From Tribonema minus (taxonomy: Eukaryota; Sar; Xanthophyceae; Tribonematales; Tribonemataceae): DNA of 64,000 nt. The position numbers and the translations under genes are program-made. The notes under the pieces were generated by a model. The model did no database searches and was not told the origin of the DNA. It saw nothing but the letters and a program-made list of their open reading frames with translations. The stretch lies in the NCBI GenBank assembly GCA_017506865.1, contig JAFCMP010000148.1, forward strand, positions 1-64,000, in the 5' to 3' direction. The stretch's first letter is position 1. Each line of letters begins with the position of its first letter. Shown here piece by piece: positions 20,601 to 32,526 of the stretch.

Positions 20601-23600
20601 GCCAACTCTTTTCGTGTTCCGGACGCCCAGATGGACGCAGCATTGCTCAGCAGCAGATGCCCGCTGCGCACACTCCTCGAGCAGACACGCTCTTTCGCTG
20701 ACAGCAACGATGCTGCCACCAGCAACGATGCGCTGGTGGTCAACTTCTGTAATTCCTTAGACGCTCCGGTGGATGATGTTCAGGGGCTTTGCGGGGGTGA
20801 GTGAGGCGAGCGCAAGCCCAGCAACGCTCCGCACCGACAATGTTTACAAGGGGGACGGGCGCGTGGGCTGAATTGTGCAAGTGCTTGCGAGAGGCTAAGG
20901 AAGCATTGCCATCACTTGAGGTTGTTGTCACTTGAAGTTGTTGATTGGCACAGGCCAACAATACTAGGCACGCGGCTGCAGCTGAGCTAGGGCCCTTGTA
21001 GGCAATACGATCGGCACCAACACTATTCAAGAATGAGTCGCCGCTCAGTAGGCGATTTGCCGTGCCAGTGACCAGAAAACAATCATGGCAAACAGCTGCA
21101 TCTGTGCACGCCAGATAAGTCCACTCACTACATGGCAATAGGAATCAAGCTGCTGTGCAATACCCTCCTCATGTGTTGCTTGGATCTACAGGACATTCTT
21201 GGTAGACGAGAACTTCAGCAACACACTGCACTAAAGCACAAACTCATTGAGAACTACAATCCGAAAGCCAACATTAATGCATCTGCATTGTTGTTCCCTG
21301 CATACTACGCTGCAAGCACATGAGCGTTGGCTGACCCCACACAAGTCCATGGAGCTCTAGCCTCTACTGAGAGCGGGTGAGACAGCAATTGCGCGACTCG
21401 TGCTGGACCGAATCTCGAGTCACTCGTTCAAAACAGTGCACATGATGTCTGGAAGTGTATTGCACGCAACAAAGTGCTGCCGTTGATATCTGTGACTGTG
21501 TTGCAGGCGAGTGCAGCAGCAGTTGCAAGACTCGTGCCAGACTGGGTCGCGAGTCACCTGTGCTGAGCACTGTCGTAACTAGAACTCACCTCAGCCGCCG
21601 CCGGCGGAGTCACCAGGATGTGCTCCATGATCTCCGACTGCACAGCGCGACACGACAGCAACTTCAAGTTCAAGGAGTGCCAAGTTCAAGGTCAAGTATA
21701 AGATGAAGTTCATGCGTCACAGCGCCGTGCTGCCAGTGCGGTCGCGTTGCGTCACTCGTTGCAAAGGCGGCCATGTTGAAGTTGAGGTTGCTCTGCAGGC
21801 AGTGCGCAGTGGCTGAGACGCCCCTGCTGCTGCCGCGTCGGAGGAGGGCGAGGCGTGCTGAGGTGCAAGACTACATACGGTAGGTACATGCCGTGACATG
21901 TATACCGTAGGTATATGCCGCCGCATCAGAGAAGAACGAGGCACGCTGAGGTGGTGTCAGTGCGCGAACGCGTGCACCCGCGACACAGGGGCGAACACCA
22001 CGAGAGGTGCAGAGCGCGCGCTTTGCCGGCGTTTGCGCACGACGCAACAAGTGCACCTCACATTGGCGCCACGCGCGTGCAATGCTGCCAGTTGGTCGTG
22101 ACGATCGGCGTGTACGAGAGGTTAGGCTTAGGGTTAGGGCTAGGGTTAGAGTTAGGGTTAGGTAACCCTAACCCTAAGATCGGCATGTGCAAGAGACTGC
22201 AACGCAAATACCGTAGGTACATGCGCCTTACACGCGTAGAAATAATAGCGGGGGTTCTGAAGTGAGACTGGCCTGGGGGGGGCGCTGCAGTTGCAGCCCT
22301 CTTGGCGGGATTCCGCCCCTCAAGTGCACAAAAAAGCTACTTCTGCATTCAGCTACATTAATAAAATGGTTTGTTGGCGCGCCGGAAAGTGGACACAAGC
22401 AGCAGCGGTCGGCGAACCTATTGAGCGAGCACGGTAGCTGGTCACTGCGGAACAGGGTAGAGGCCCGCACATGTACATGCATGTGAGCATATGCCATTGA
22501 GTATCTGCTTGTCAGCCCTGCACGGACTGGTTCGGTCGGTCAGAACGCTTGGTACGGCACTAGAGGTCATGAATCGTACACCGTAGGTATGTGCTGTGAA
22601 CCGTATACCACATGTGCCTACGTGCATTATATGCGGGTCGCAACTTGAGGTTGATGGCGCCCAGAATGCACTTCTTCGGAGGCATACAACGACAGGCAGG
22701 CAACTACGGCAGCGTGAGAGGCAGCATGCAACGCCGCATGCAGCATGCACCACCGCATGCCCAACACGGGAGCTGGACCGTATGCCGCGGGTACATGCAC
22801 ATCAGCTGCATACCCATCTGAAGTTTTTCGCGCCTTACGTGAGAATCAATGACAAGTACTTCAACTTGAGGCACATGCATATCAGCTGCATGCATACCCA
22901 ACCGAACTCACCCGCGGCAGCCCCATCACCTCGTGTTTTCCGCCGCAGGCCACAATTACCAGATCCTCGTATGGCGGGCCTTGCTCGGAGGGCTGCTTTC
23001 GCAGCAACATGCAGCGTATCTGGCGCGGTATATCACAGGGGGAACAGCGTTGCGTAGTTGAAGTTGAAGTTTTCACACTGAAACCTTGAGGTGTAGCAGC
23101 GGGGCGCAGCTTGTGCAATAGAATGTACAGCGTTGTACAGTGATATGTGGGTTTCCTCTGCAGAGGGTCTTTGTGGTATAGAAGGTGAAGTTTCCGCAGA
23201 TGAACCTTAGATCAGCAGCAGCAAGGTGCGGCTCGTGCAATGGAATGTGAAGCGTGATGCAGTTATGTGTGGGTTTCGGTTGCAGACGGACATTGGGGTG
23301 CGCGTGAGAGCGGCAGCGCAACTTCGAAGTTGAGCTTGTGTGAGCAACGAAGTGTCTCTTAGTCATGAGCACAGGCCAACAATGTCGGGCACGCAGCTGC
23401 AACAGCACTTCGGCTGGTAGGCAACACAGGAAGTGATGCCCACAAATGCGGAGAACGTGCAGCGAAACGTCACTGGATGGTTGGAACAGAGCACGATCTG
23501 AGCCGCGATGATCGTGCTTGAGCTGAGAGCCGCGCCGCAAAACGAGCGCTGCTGCAATAAATGAGCGCTGCCATCACAGCGCCGTGAGGCGGCGCGCAGC

Positions 23601-26600
23601 GGATCTGCCATGGCGTTGCGCGCCAGCAGGCGTGCCCCAGGCACGACACTTCGTAATTGAAGTATGATAGTGAGACGAAAGCATGCGCAGCGTCGCGGCG
23701 ATCGCGCGCACGCGTGCCGAAGCTGGAAGGGCGGGCTTCATGGGGGCGTATGCTGTTGAGCGTTGCTGCTGCGGCGCCGTGCGGTGGACGTGCCTGCCCA
23801 ACACTTACCGTAGGTCTTTGTTGCGCAACCTCGAACCCGCCTCACCCTAACTCTGGGCATACGCCGTGCAACCTGGCACCCCCCAAACCTTATCCTGGGG
23901 CTTCTGCCTCGCACCCTCCTAATCCTAACCCTAGCCTTCGGTCGTTTCGTTGCAACCTAGCACGCATGACCACGACCGACCCTAACCCTAGGTCATTGCC
24001 GTGCGACCTCCCACCCGCCCAACCCTAACCCTAGGTCTTTGGCATGCGACCTTGCACACCTAACCCTCACCCTAGGGCTTCGACACTAACCTCTCACGCC
24101 CCTAACCCTTACCCTAGGTCCTCGCCATGCAATCTCGGATCCGCGCAACTGTAACCCTAGGTCTTCGCCGTGCGACCTAGCACCCGACCATGACCAGCCC
24201 TGACCCTAAACATAGGTCTTGAACCTTGCACCCGCCCAACCCTAACCCTAGGTCTGCGCCGCGCACCTCGCAGTGGTTGGTGACGGAGGCCAGCTGCTCG
24301 CCCGTGTCCGCGTCCCAGACGTGAATCGTTCTGTCAAGCGCGCACGAGACGACCGTGCGCGCGTCTGGGCAGCGCAGGTCGGTGATGGCGTCGCGGTGGC
24401 CCGTCATGGGGCGGCCCTCTTCGAGGTTTGGCAGGCGCCACTGGCGCAGCGTGCGGTCCTGGCGCAGCGCGTGGCAGCGATCAGTGGAGTGAGTACACTG
24501 TAGTTTCGGTGTACTACGTGAGGGTATGTAGGTTTGTCGTCGTGCAGCGTGCGGTCCTGCGGAGGCGATCAGAGGAGCGAGTACAGTGTACTTTAGTTGT
24601 ACTATAGCGAGGGTGTGCAGGTATGGTGTCGCAGTGGCCCGTCATGGGGCGGCCCTCCTCTAGGCTCGGCCGCCGCCACTGGCGCAGCGTGCGGTCCTGC
24701 GACAACGTTCAGAGGTCGAGTACAGTGAACTTTAGTGTACTTTACTTTAGTTGTGTACTTTGCGATAACGTACGTAGGTATGGCATCGCGGTGGCCCGTT
24801 ATGTGGCGGCGGCGGCCCTTCTCGAGGCTCGGCAGGCGCCACTGCCGCGTGCGGTCCTGCCTCAGTGCACGGCGGCAATTAGAGGAGCGAGTACAGTGTA
24901 CTGTAGTTGTACTACGTGAGGGTATGCAGGCATGGCGTCGCAATGGCTCGTCATAGGGGGGTCCTCCTCGAGGATTGGCAGGCGCCACTGCCGCAGCGTG
25001 CGGTCCTGCTGCAGTGTTCAGGGGTGCGGGTACAGTGTACTTTAGTTGTACTGTAGTGAGCGTATGTAGGTCATATGTCGTCGTGCAGCGTGCGGTCCTG
25101 CGGAGGCGATCAGAGGAGCGAGTATAGTGTACTTCAGTTGTACTATAGTGAGGGTATGCAGGTATGGCGTCACGGTGGCCCGCCATGTGGCGGCTCTCCA
25201 CGAAGTCGACAGCGCCACTGTCGCAGCGTCAGAGGCGCAAGTACAGGTTATCCTTCATTTGTACTTCATTTGTAGGTCAGGATCGCTCTTTGTGCCCCTA
25301 GCGCACAGGCGGGGGGTGCCGTCCTTCACGCGTGCGCGGCAGCGCGAGCGCAGCGGTGTGTGAGTGCATGTAGGTATGGGGCGCGCAGGCGGCGCGAGAG
25401 CATGGGCTCGCTCTAGAAGGCAATGGGCAGCGACAGCGCTGGCGTGCGGAGCACTGCTGAGCACTGCTGTGACACGCGCATCTCGACTCAACACTCAACG
25501 TGTGCAGAATGACTCTCGGGGGGCTCGGAACGGATTCTGCTTTTTGAATGTGTCTACGTGTATGCATTGCCTGCACGGACAGAGTCCGTGTTTCAGCGAG
25601 TCGTTGAGAGACTGCATGTGTGCCTCGCGATGTTCGATGTGGCTGCAGCTAACCCTAACCCTGACCCTAAGTGTGATCGCCTACACAGGGTTGGGTTAAA
25701 GTTAGGGTTAGGGTTAGGGTTACCCCAACTCTAACCCTAACACCCCAAGTGCCACGACGTGCCCCGGCAGCGCGCAGTGTACTCTCACATCAGCACATGC
25801 GGTCAGCCCTGCGCTTGCCTGGGGGGGGGGGCAGGTAGCGGCGCGCCGGTTGAGTCATGGGAAGAGAGTCCCTGAGTAGAGTAGCGAGTAGAGTACTGCA
25901 TGAGCGCCGCGCAAATCTCACCTCGCCGCCGCACACGAGGCGCTGCTGCTCGCCTGGCGGCCCGAACGCCAGCGCGCTCGTTCCGTCCTTCGGCAACAGC
26001 GTCGCCACGCACGCGCCGCTGTCCAGGTCCCAGAGCTGCGCAGCGCGCGCCCGGCAGCAGCAGCAGCAGCGGCAGCAGCAGCGGCAGCAGCAACGCACGG
26101 AGCATCTCACATGAACACAGCGAGTTCATGTAGGAACACGCTGAACGAGATTGTGGTGGCGACGCCGCCGCTGCCGCAGTCTGCATGGAGCGCAAACGAT
26201 CATGTCTCTCTACGCTGAGGGGACTTTTGCGTGATGAGTTGTTGTGTAGGCAGTGCTCAGCACGCCGACGAGCGCTGCTGCTGACGTGTGCCGTTTCGCG
26301 CTGCACTGGGGCGCGGCGCGGGCGGCGCGCATGCGCGATTGGCGTACACGCCCGCTGGCCCTCGGAAAAAAACTGTCGAGACGTACATGTATAATCTTCA
26401 AAAGAGAAGTTGGTTTGAGGCGAGCCATGCACGCTGCTGCTATTCTAGGGGCAGCGGCGCAGTCGGAATGTGGATGCTGACTTCATGGCATGTGCCTGGA
26501 CAATTGCACGTCGCCTTGTCCTCTGCAGAACGTGTCACAAGATGGCAAGGCGCATGCATGCGTACTCTTCAAGGTACGTATACCAGACCCGGACAGAGAA

Positions 26601-27914
26601 GCGTCACGGGCTGCGGGCCGAGACGCGCGCGCGGGCGCTGCTGGCTGGCGGCAGCGCGCAGCTGCGAATGCGCCTCCCCCCTCACTTGGGCCAGAGACAA
26701 ACACCACGCACGGCTTTGTAAGGTCGACGCGCAGCGGGCGCGCTCATGCCGCTTTAACCCTAACCCTAACCCTAAACTCACCCTGACCCCGACTCTGACC
26801 TAACCCTAGCCCCAACACTAGTGCGCCCCGACACGACGTGGAGCTGCGGCGCAGCGAGCGGACGCGTCTCCGCAGCGCACCTGCTGGGGCCCCGCTGCTA
26901 CTACTCTGAATTTCCAGAGCGCTGGCGGCGGAGCGCGTGCCGCCGCGGCTGCCGCAGAGGGCGACAGGCGCGCGAGCTTGAGACGCGCGCCGGTGCATGT
27001 CAAAATTCGTCAAGCGCGCCGCACTGCAGATGGCGGCATGCCGGCGCTGCCCGCCATCGCCCGCTGTCACCGCCGCGGCGGCTTACGCTATGACAACCCT
27101 TTGGCGGCGCACAGTGCCGCCGTTCGTGCCTCCGCCGCTTTGGCACGTGCCCTGTCGTCTCGCCTCCAGTTTTTTCTGAAGTCCCTAGACTACGCACCTT
27201 GATGCTGTTCTCAAAGCTCCCAGACGCCAGCAGCTTCCTGACCGTTTGGCCGTTGACACGTGCGCCGTAGGTGACCGCCAGACAGGATACATACCCCCCC
27301 TGCTCCAGCTGCTCCGAGGACCGTCCAGCGCCGTTGTTGTGAAATTGAAGTGCATGCAGCAGACAAGCAAATGTGAAGTTGAAGTTAATGACTTGTCAAA
27401 CTCCTGTGTATAGGGCCTGACAAAGTGCAATAGTGTGAGGCGCCTGCTGGACAGCAGTTGCAATATTGTGCTGTCCACTTGCGTTGCCAGCGGATTCGGT
27501 GAGCAGATCCGTGTGCAGGACGGCACGTAGCGCTTTTGGGCGAGAAACAGTTGTGAAGCAGCAGAGCACACCAGCATTCACATGCAGAGAAAGCGTGCGA
27601 CTTCGCCCAGCCAGACTATGACATGCACACACTGTTCTACGGTGACATGGGTGTATGCGCAGCTCTGCTGCACAGTAGCACACGAACGTATCACCGACAA
27701 GAACGCACAATGGCCTGCCGCATGGTGCACCTAGCGCACCGGACTTTCATGTGTAGCAATTCACCGTATGATGGCCTTCAGCAATTGCATGGATACATGC
27801 CTGTTTGAGAGCTGGAAGCTCAGGCTCCGCTGCCCGCGCAGCTGGAGGAGGCCTTTTCCGTTCTACCACGCCTGCTGCTCCTCTGGCACCGGCCGACGCT
27901 CGTCGTGGCGCCAT
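14621..27914 (-). CDS. WD40 repeat protein, seven-bladed beta-propeller
   Basis: Exons on the minus strand: 27914-27801 (tentative), 27308-27198, 26035-25922, 24458-24267, 23019-22912, 21637-21590, 19755-19669, 18659-18546, 17953-17853, 16974-16728, 15565-15422, 14812-14621. Phases agree throughout and give about 523 residues. Seven blades are visible: LLASGSFENSIKLWDLDSG (about 66-84), QQRLVCGGEDRTLRQWRLP, VVSCALDRTIHVWDADTG, DLVIVACGGKHEVMGLP, FVVLGAFDGSVRVLPWG, HWIASGDRRGNIHVWRYHG and DLVSSGCDGAVRVWDLRAL (about 440-458). A Pro/Ala linker separates blades 4 and 5, and a His/Gly/Ala-rich insertion follows blade 6. The C-terminus is basic and ends in a short helix-like stretch (EDALFQKLVSFV). 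WD40 propellers scaffold protein complexes; I cannot assign a specific family. The first exon is inferred from an ATG at 27914 and an in-phase GC donor, and is the weakest part. Confidence 0.8.
15300..16090 (-). repeat. Copies around WD40 exon 15565-15422, both edges
   Basis: Downstream of the donor, the exon end GCGCGCGCAGGTCCCA recurs near 15320 and 15370. Upstream of the acceptor, a unit of about 125 bp occurs four times up to 16080; it carries GTG.GGGCGGACGTACGCGC, TTAGGGTTAGGG, GACAGCGGCTTCAGGCTTCA and ATGTCTCACTTTGTCAAA. Confidence 0.88.
17400..17880 (-). repeat. Donor-edge copies of WD40 exon 17953-17853
   Basis: CTGGCTATCCAGTGACCGTC followed by GGGGGAGC.CGCG, spanning the exon end and donor, recurs near 17410, 17585 and 17765 before the real one at 17850. 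The spacing is about 90-180 bp. The remaining intron sequence 16975-17400 shows no further feature. Confidence 0.9.
18330..18545 (-). repeat. Donor-edge copies of WD40 exon 18659-18546
   Basis: A unit of about 90 bp carrying CAACTTCAACTGCACCAA, CCTCATCTTCAGGTCAAAC and GTGACGCACATTCACCCCCG occurs about three times next to the donor. Confidence 0.85.
19270..19668 (-). repeat. Donor-edge copies of WD40 exon 19755-19669
   Basis: CCAGCACGCACCGGCGCCTC followed by CAGCGCTGGCTTGGTG recurs near 19405, 19525 and 19655, with a weaker copy near 19290. The first three share the adjacent intron text TTCCATTCA.ATAA.GTGTTC, so the unit is about 120 bp. Confidence 0.93.
19995..20215 (-). repeat. Acceptor-edge copies of WD40 exon 19755-19669
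   Basis: CAAACT.CGGCGGCGGGGCGC followed by G.GCGGGCTGCGGCG recurs near 20015 and 20172, each with GAACTGGTGATGGACCCC-like upstream sequence. The true exon start is at 19755. Confidence 0.85.
20236..20365 (+). repeat. Dispersed element, copy 2
   Basis: Reverse complement of copy 1: TTGGCGGCGGCGTTTGAGTG, GACACTTTCAGACTG, GACGTAGATTCCGTACAGC and a CTTTCGCACCGTGAGCGAGA end. It lies in a WD40 intron. Confidence 0.88.
20495..20745 (+). repeat. Tandem duplication of about 130 bp in a WD40 intron
   Basis: Two units share GCAGCATTGCTCAGCA, GCAGACGCGCTCTTTTGCTG and CCAGCAACGATGCGCTGGT. The antisense-to-gene frame is open through both units (TRSFAATSNDALV, TRSFADSND), but I see no splice context for it. 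Confidence 0.8.
22128..22178. repeat. Head-to-head telomere-like tract
   Basis: TTAGGG units run directly into CCCTAA units with only a few bases between, forming an inverted junction inside a WD40 intron. The flanks 20760-21580 and 21640-22910 otherwise show only short dispersed motifs, among them a CCGTAGGTA.ATGC motif repeated about six times between 21880 and 22800. Confidence 0.85.
23060..23300 (-). repeat. Tandem duplication of about 120 bp next to WD40 exon 23019-22912
   Basis: Two units share GAAGTT, CC.TGA.ACCTT, AGCAGC, GTGC..CTTGTGCAAT.GAATG and TGTGGGTTTC..TGCAGA. They precede the exon in gene direction. Confidence 0.7.
23810..24266 (-). repeat. Minisatellite of WD40 donor edge fused to CCCTAA units
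   Basis: About nine units of 45-55 bp, each of the form ACCCTAACCCTAGGTCTTCG then CCGTGCGACCTCGCACCC. The last unit runs into the true exon end and donor at 24267 (CTGCGCCGCGCACCTCGCAG). The splice-junction duplication and the telomere-like motif thus share one repeat unit. Confidence 0.9.
24490..25260 (-). repeat. Six acceptor-edge copies of WD40 exon 24458-24267
   Basis: Read on the minus strand, copies starting near 25225, 25105, 25010, 24860, 24700 and 24560 carry CAGGACCGCACGCTGCG and, in the longer ones, the codons for TLRQWR.PSLEEGRPMTGH. They are separated by GTACAGTGTACTTTAGTTGT. Frameshifts or stops follow in each, while the seventh at 24458 is intact. Confidence 0.95.
25640..25745. 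repeat. Telomere-like tracts in both orientations
   Basis: CCCTAA units near 25650 and 25735 flank TTAGGG units near 25690-25720 in the WD40 intron 24459-25921. Nothing else is supportable in 25260-25640. Confidence 0.85.
26757..26816 (-). repeat. Interstitial CCCTAA tract
   Basis: Regular then degenerate CCCTAA units in the WD40 intron 26036-27197. The GC-rich stretch at 26820-27160 beyond it has long overlapping frames but no splice context. Confidence 0.85.
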
Positions 27915-28470
27915 GAATAAATCCCCGCGCTGTTTCAGCCCCGCACGTATTCAAAACGGGTCAATCAGTTGCTTGAAAGGTGTTTTGTGCCTGTCTTGAA
28001 CTTGCAACGGCAAAAAAAAAACACCAAGTTAGTTGCTCCGGCTTGGCGACAGCGCTGGCAGAGGGGGAAGAGTGCCCGTCGCAGGCGGCGCAGGAAACAC
28101 GACCAAGTCACTACTCGTGGTGCGCTGTCAGCAAGAGAGAAGAACAATATGTTCTTGATATCGGGTGTGTGGGAAAAACATAGTCTGTGTGTGTAGTGTG
28201 AACAAGTGCAGTCCTTCAAAGAAGTGAAGTCCAACTGCCGATGACCAGCCTGCGCAGTACGCAGGCAGCTCACCTGTGCAATGCGATAATGCTGTCTGTC
28301 CGGTTGGTCTATGGGAATCCCACTGCTCGCTGAGTGCACCTCCTCGGCGGGAGAAATTTAAAAAGGTGACTTCAAGTGCAACGTGGTGACTTGCCATTTC
28401 TGTAACGGTAAAAAACATGAGCGCCGCCGCCCCTGACATGTACCCGTAGGCGCTGCTGGCGACAGGAGCG
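27915..28470. promoter_or_regulatory. Divergent upstream region between WD40 gene and gene 3
   Basis: It separates the proposed first codons of the two divergent genes, so both promoters should lie here if those starts are right. I see an A-run near 28011 but no convincing TATA box or other recognisable element. Confidence 0.4.
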
Positions 28471-31400
28471 ATGGTTGCATCAATGGAGGAGACACCATAC
28501 AACAGCGCTGTGCTGCGAGGGAGGCACCCGAGGTCGTTTCCGCTTGTCAAATCAGAGCTGTATCAACTAGTGAAGAAGAGTGCCACCAGAGCTGACGCTG
28601 TGGCTCACGGTGAGCATTATCGAAAGTCATTGCTTGTCTCGTACACTTAGTTTCTGGAACAGGCGCGAATTTGGTTTTGCTACGGGCACAGCGACAACGC
28701 GTGCTCCCGTTGGCACGCAGCAGGTATGCACCAACTGCCAGGCATGACTTCTTGTGCGTAGTGCTGCATCAAAGTTCTGGCTACCAGTGTCTAGACTGTC
28801 ATCAAGTCTCTGCATCGACGCTTCTCCGAACTGCTCTCACAGGCCGGAGCTTGCAGCGAGTGGTCGGCAGCGCCAGCTGCGCCTGTCTCCCGACAGCTTC
28901 TGACAGCATCAGTGGGTTACACAGCGTTGCCACAGCACCTGTGATTGCACTGCCCAGGAAACGGATGCATCGCCGGCCTCGCAGGTTAGATGATTCACTG
29001 ATGCCAATTAACAAGTTTGCATCCAAAACGGCCAACTTCAAGTGTTGCAGTACTGGCCCGATGATCCCGCAACACTTTGTATCCTGCGGACATGACTAGC
29101 CTTGCAACTCACTGGCTGCTGGCGCCCCTGCAGAGGAGGCCTGATGCAGGCATACAATACGTGTGCACCCTTATGTGCTTATGTACGTATTTATATGTTA
29201 TGTATGCATGATAGTGTTGTTTACGTAGTTCAGGTTGATGTGCTGAAGTGCACATGCTGCCAACACAGCAACAAGCCACATTCCCGGCACCTGCACACTC
29301 TGCTGGACTTCGACAGCAACCAAGACAAGCGCCACCGTCAGCCACCAACACCTCCTCATTCCTCAACCCCCCCCCTCCCCCCCCCCCCCGTCGTATCACC
29401 AGGAGCCGATCCCCCCCCCGCACCATCGCCCCCCCCATCCCCATCCGCATCGCCGCCGCCGCCACTTCGCCGCGCAAGCGCACAGCCACAGCGCTCAGCG
29501 GCGGCGGCAGTTACAGCGTCTTTGTGGGCGACCCCGAGCATGACGCGGCGCGGTTTCGGCGGTTTCAGGCGTTTCACGGCGCACGGTTTTCATCTTCGGA
29601 TGACCTCGCCGCGACCGCCGCCGCCGCCGTCGCCGCCAAGTCAGTGCGGCACCAGTTCCGCGCGCTGGTGGGCGGGGGGGGGGGGAGGGGGGGAGCAGGG
29701 GGGGGTGTGGGGGGGGCGGGGGGGGAGGGGGGCGAGCGCGCGCACGGCAGCCTCGCGCACTCCACGGACCTGCAGGTGCGAACGCGCGTCGATGCTGCAG
29801 TGAACTTCAACAGTGTATGTTGCAGGTGTTCAAGTTGAGGTAAGGCGGGTGGCGGAGGGCGAGTGCGCGCACGGCAGCCTCGCGCACTCCACGGACCTGC
29901 AGGTGCGCACGCGCGTCGATGCTGCAGCGAACTTCAAAAGTGTCAGAGAGTTGAAGTTGAAGTAAGGCGGGTGGCGGAGGGCGAGCTCGCGCACGGCAGC
30001 CTCGCGCACTAAATGGACCTGCAGGTGCGCACGTGCGTCGATGTTGCAGTGAATTTCATCAGTGTCTCTCACAAGTTCAAGTTGAGATAGGTTCAAGTAG
30101 TTGGCGTGTGAGCGGCGTGACGTGCGGTGCGCTCACGGCCTCTGGCTCGTTCAGAAGCGCACCGGTCCGGCAAAGCGGCCGCGTGCACGCATATTTAAAC
30201 TCGTGTTTTACGTGCGCAATACGGGACATCCGTGCGACGGTGGATGAGAGGCGAGGGGCACGCGCTTTGCACAACCTCCGTGTACCAAGCTGACGCAGAC
30301 GCACCGCGCTGCCGATGCCCACTCGCAAACCTGCAGCTGCACTTCGGACGCGAGGTGCTGCTGCGCACGGCGGCGGCTGACGGCGGCGCCGGCGTCAGCA
30401 GCAGCGGCGGCAGCAGCGGCGGCGGCGGCAGCAGCAGCAGCGGCGCCGGCAGCATCGGCGGCGGCGCGCTGGCGGTGGACATGGGGACGGGGTTTGCGTG
30501 CGCGGTGCCGCTCGCGGCGACGTCTGACAGGCACCGGTGCTCGTTCCACCTGGTGGACCTGGAGGACATTGGGTCGTACAAGGTGAGCGCTGCTGCAATG
30601 ACAGCGTGAACACAGTGCCGCAGCAGGGTGCGGCGCGGTGGTGGGGTGACGCGGCGGGGCGCGGCAGCGCTGTGGTATCGGGCGTCCTACCTTCACAGTG
30701 CATGTAATATGCATACCTCTGTATGTATTGTGTTAGGTGAGTTGTGTAGGTCAGAGATGGGCATGCACAGGGCAGCGGTCAGGGTTACGCATGGATTGCT
30801 GAGCTACTGCTTGGTCCTTGTCATTGGCTTGCTGAGACGGACGGGGGCACGACAGTGAAGGTGCCGCACCTTTGCCCGCACGCACGCATCAAGGCATTTC
30901 AGCCACTTTGGGGAGCAAAATGTAGTGCGGCTTGTGAACGACTAGGCGCACTCAAAGAACCACCGCAGAGCTCTGCGCGCAACCTCAACTTTGCACCGCC
31001 ATGGGACACCAAGCTCATTCCAATGTACCACTTCAGCTTGAAGTTGAGTAGCACCACTTCAACTTGAAGTTGATGTTTCCACGCCCTCCTCCGCCGCGGC
31101 GGAGCAGAACATCGTCTTGGGCAGCAGGGTCTGGCTCCTCGTAGGGGCCGGCACGGGGGACCCCAGCTGGCACTGAGCACATGACGATGCACCACTTCAA
31201 CTTGAAGTGTCCATTGCTACGCCCTCCGCCGCGCGCGCAGAACATCGTCTTCGGCAGCAGGGTCTGGCTCCTCATAGAGGCCGGCACAGGGGACCCCAGT
31301 TGGCACCAGGCATTGCTTTTTTCCTGACTTGAAGTTGATGTTTCCACGCGCTCTGCCATGCGCTCCGCCGTACGCAGAACATCGTCTTTGGCAGCAGGGT

Positions 31401-32471
31401 CTGGCTCCTCATAGAGGCTGGCACGGGGGACCCCAGTTGGCACCAGGGGTCCGTGCTGGGCGCGCGCGTGCACGAGCCGGGGGCGCTGCCCACCATCAAG
31501 CTCAGGGCGGGCGCGGATCAGGTGCGTCACAGTTGAAGTTGAAGTTGCAGTGGGGCACCAGGATGGGTCCATGCTGGGCGCGCGCGTGCACGAGCCGGGG
31601 GCGCTGCCCACCATCAAGCTCAGGGCGGGCGCGGATCAGATGCGTCACAGCTGAAGTTGAAGTGCATGCATGTGTGTTTTCCGTCCCACCGCCTTCTTGC
31701 TCGAGCGCCTTGCGGTGCAGGTGGGCGCATTCTGAGACCAGCCCTACTCGGTGCTGATAGTGACAACTTCTGTAACTGACTCCCCTCAGCGGGCATGTTG
31801 CGGGGCACATGTGCATTCCCGTCGGTTACTCTGGAGGGCAGGAGTCCGGCTTTCCCCTGCCGCGTGAGCGCTCGCCTTCTCGAGCCTGCAACGGAGCGCA
31901 TCTAGCAGATTACTACACGCAAGCGACATTGACACATGCGTAGCTGCGCAGCCGGGACTGTTCTCGCACATACAACTCTGCTATTTAGCAAGTGCATGCC
32001 CGCCTCGCTTCCGGCTGCAGCCTCCTCAATTACGGCTGCAGCCGCCGACGCGCGCCGCGAAAGCCCGCTGCCGCGCTTGCACGCCGCGCAGCGCAGCAGC
32101 ACCAGCGGAGCCGTGCCGCGCAGCCGCGCGCCTCACGGCAGCAGTGCTCAGCGCGGCAGCTTTTGCATGTTTCTTTTGAAAAAATAAACTGTTGGAGCGT
32201 ATGGCGGTTACATGCTCATTGCCGTTTGCACGCTTGACGGTTACGACAGTCGCACTTGCCGGTGGACCGACCACGATACTGCACTTCTGGCAGCACGCGA
32301 CTGGCGTAGGCCTTCTGTTGCGTTAGTCGCCTCGATGTCTACCGGTGTCGGTGTGCAGCAACAGGCTATTGAGCAGCAGCTCTCTACGTTGCAACATAGA
32401 CACATCACAATCATCCTCATGCGCCCGTGTCCGCCGGTGTACGACTGTGCGCCACCAACTCACACCCGCCT

Positions 32472-32526
<55 letters not shown>

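Noticed and set aside
28671..29099. A 142-codon plus-strand reading frame between the first two gene 3 exons
   Set aside because: No recognisable motif and no clear initiation context; it ends within the proposed intron 28610-29491. Kept as possible but unsupported.
29254..29491. Gene 3 starting at the ATG at 29254 with a Pro-rich N-terminus
   Set aside because: The frame is open into the exon, but the stretch is C-run low complexity typical of acceptor tracts here. The exon 28471-28609 joins at 29492 in phase. I cannot exclude this alternative.
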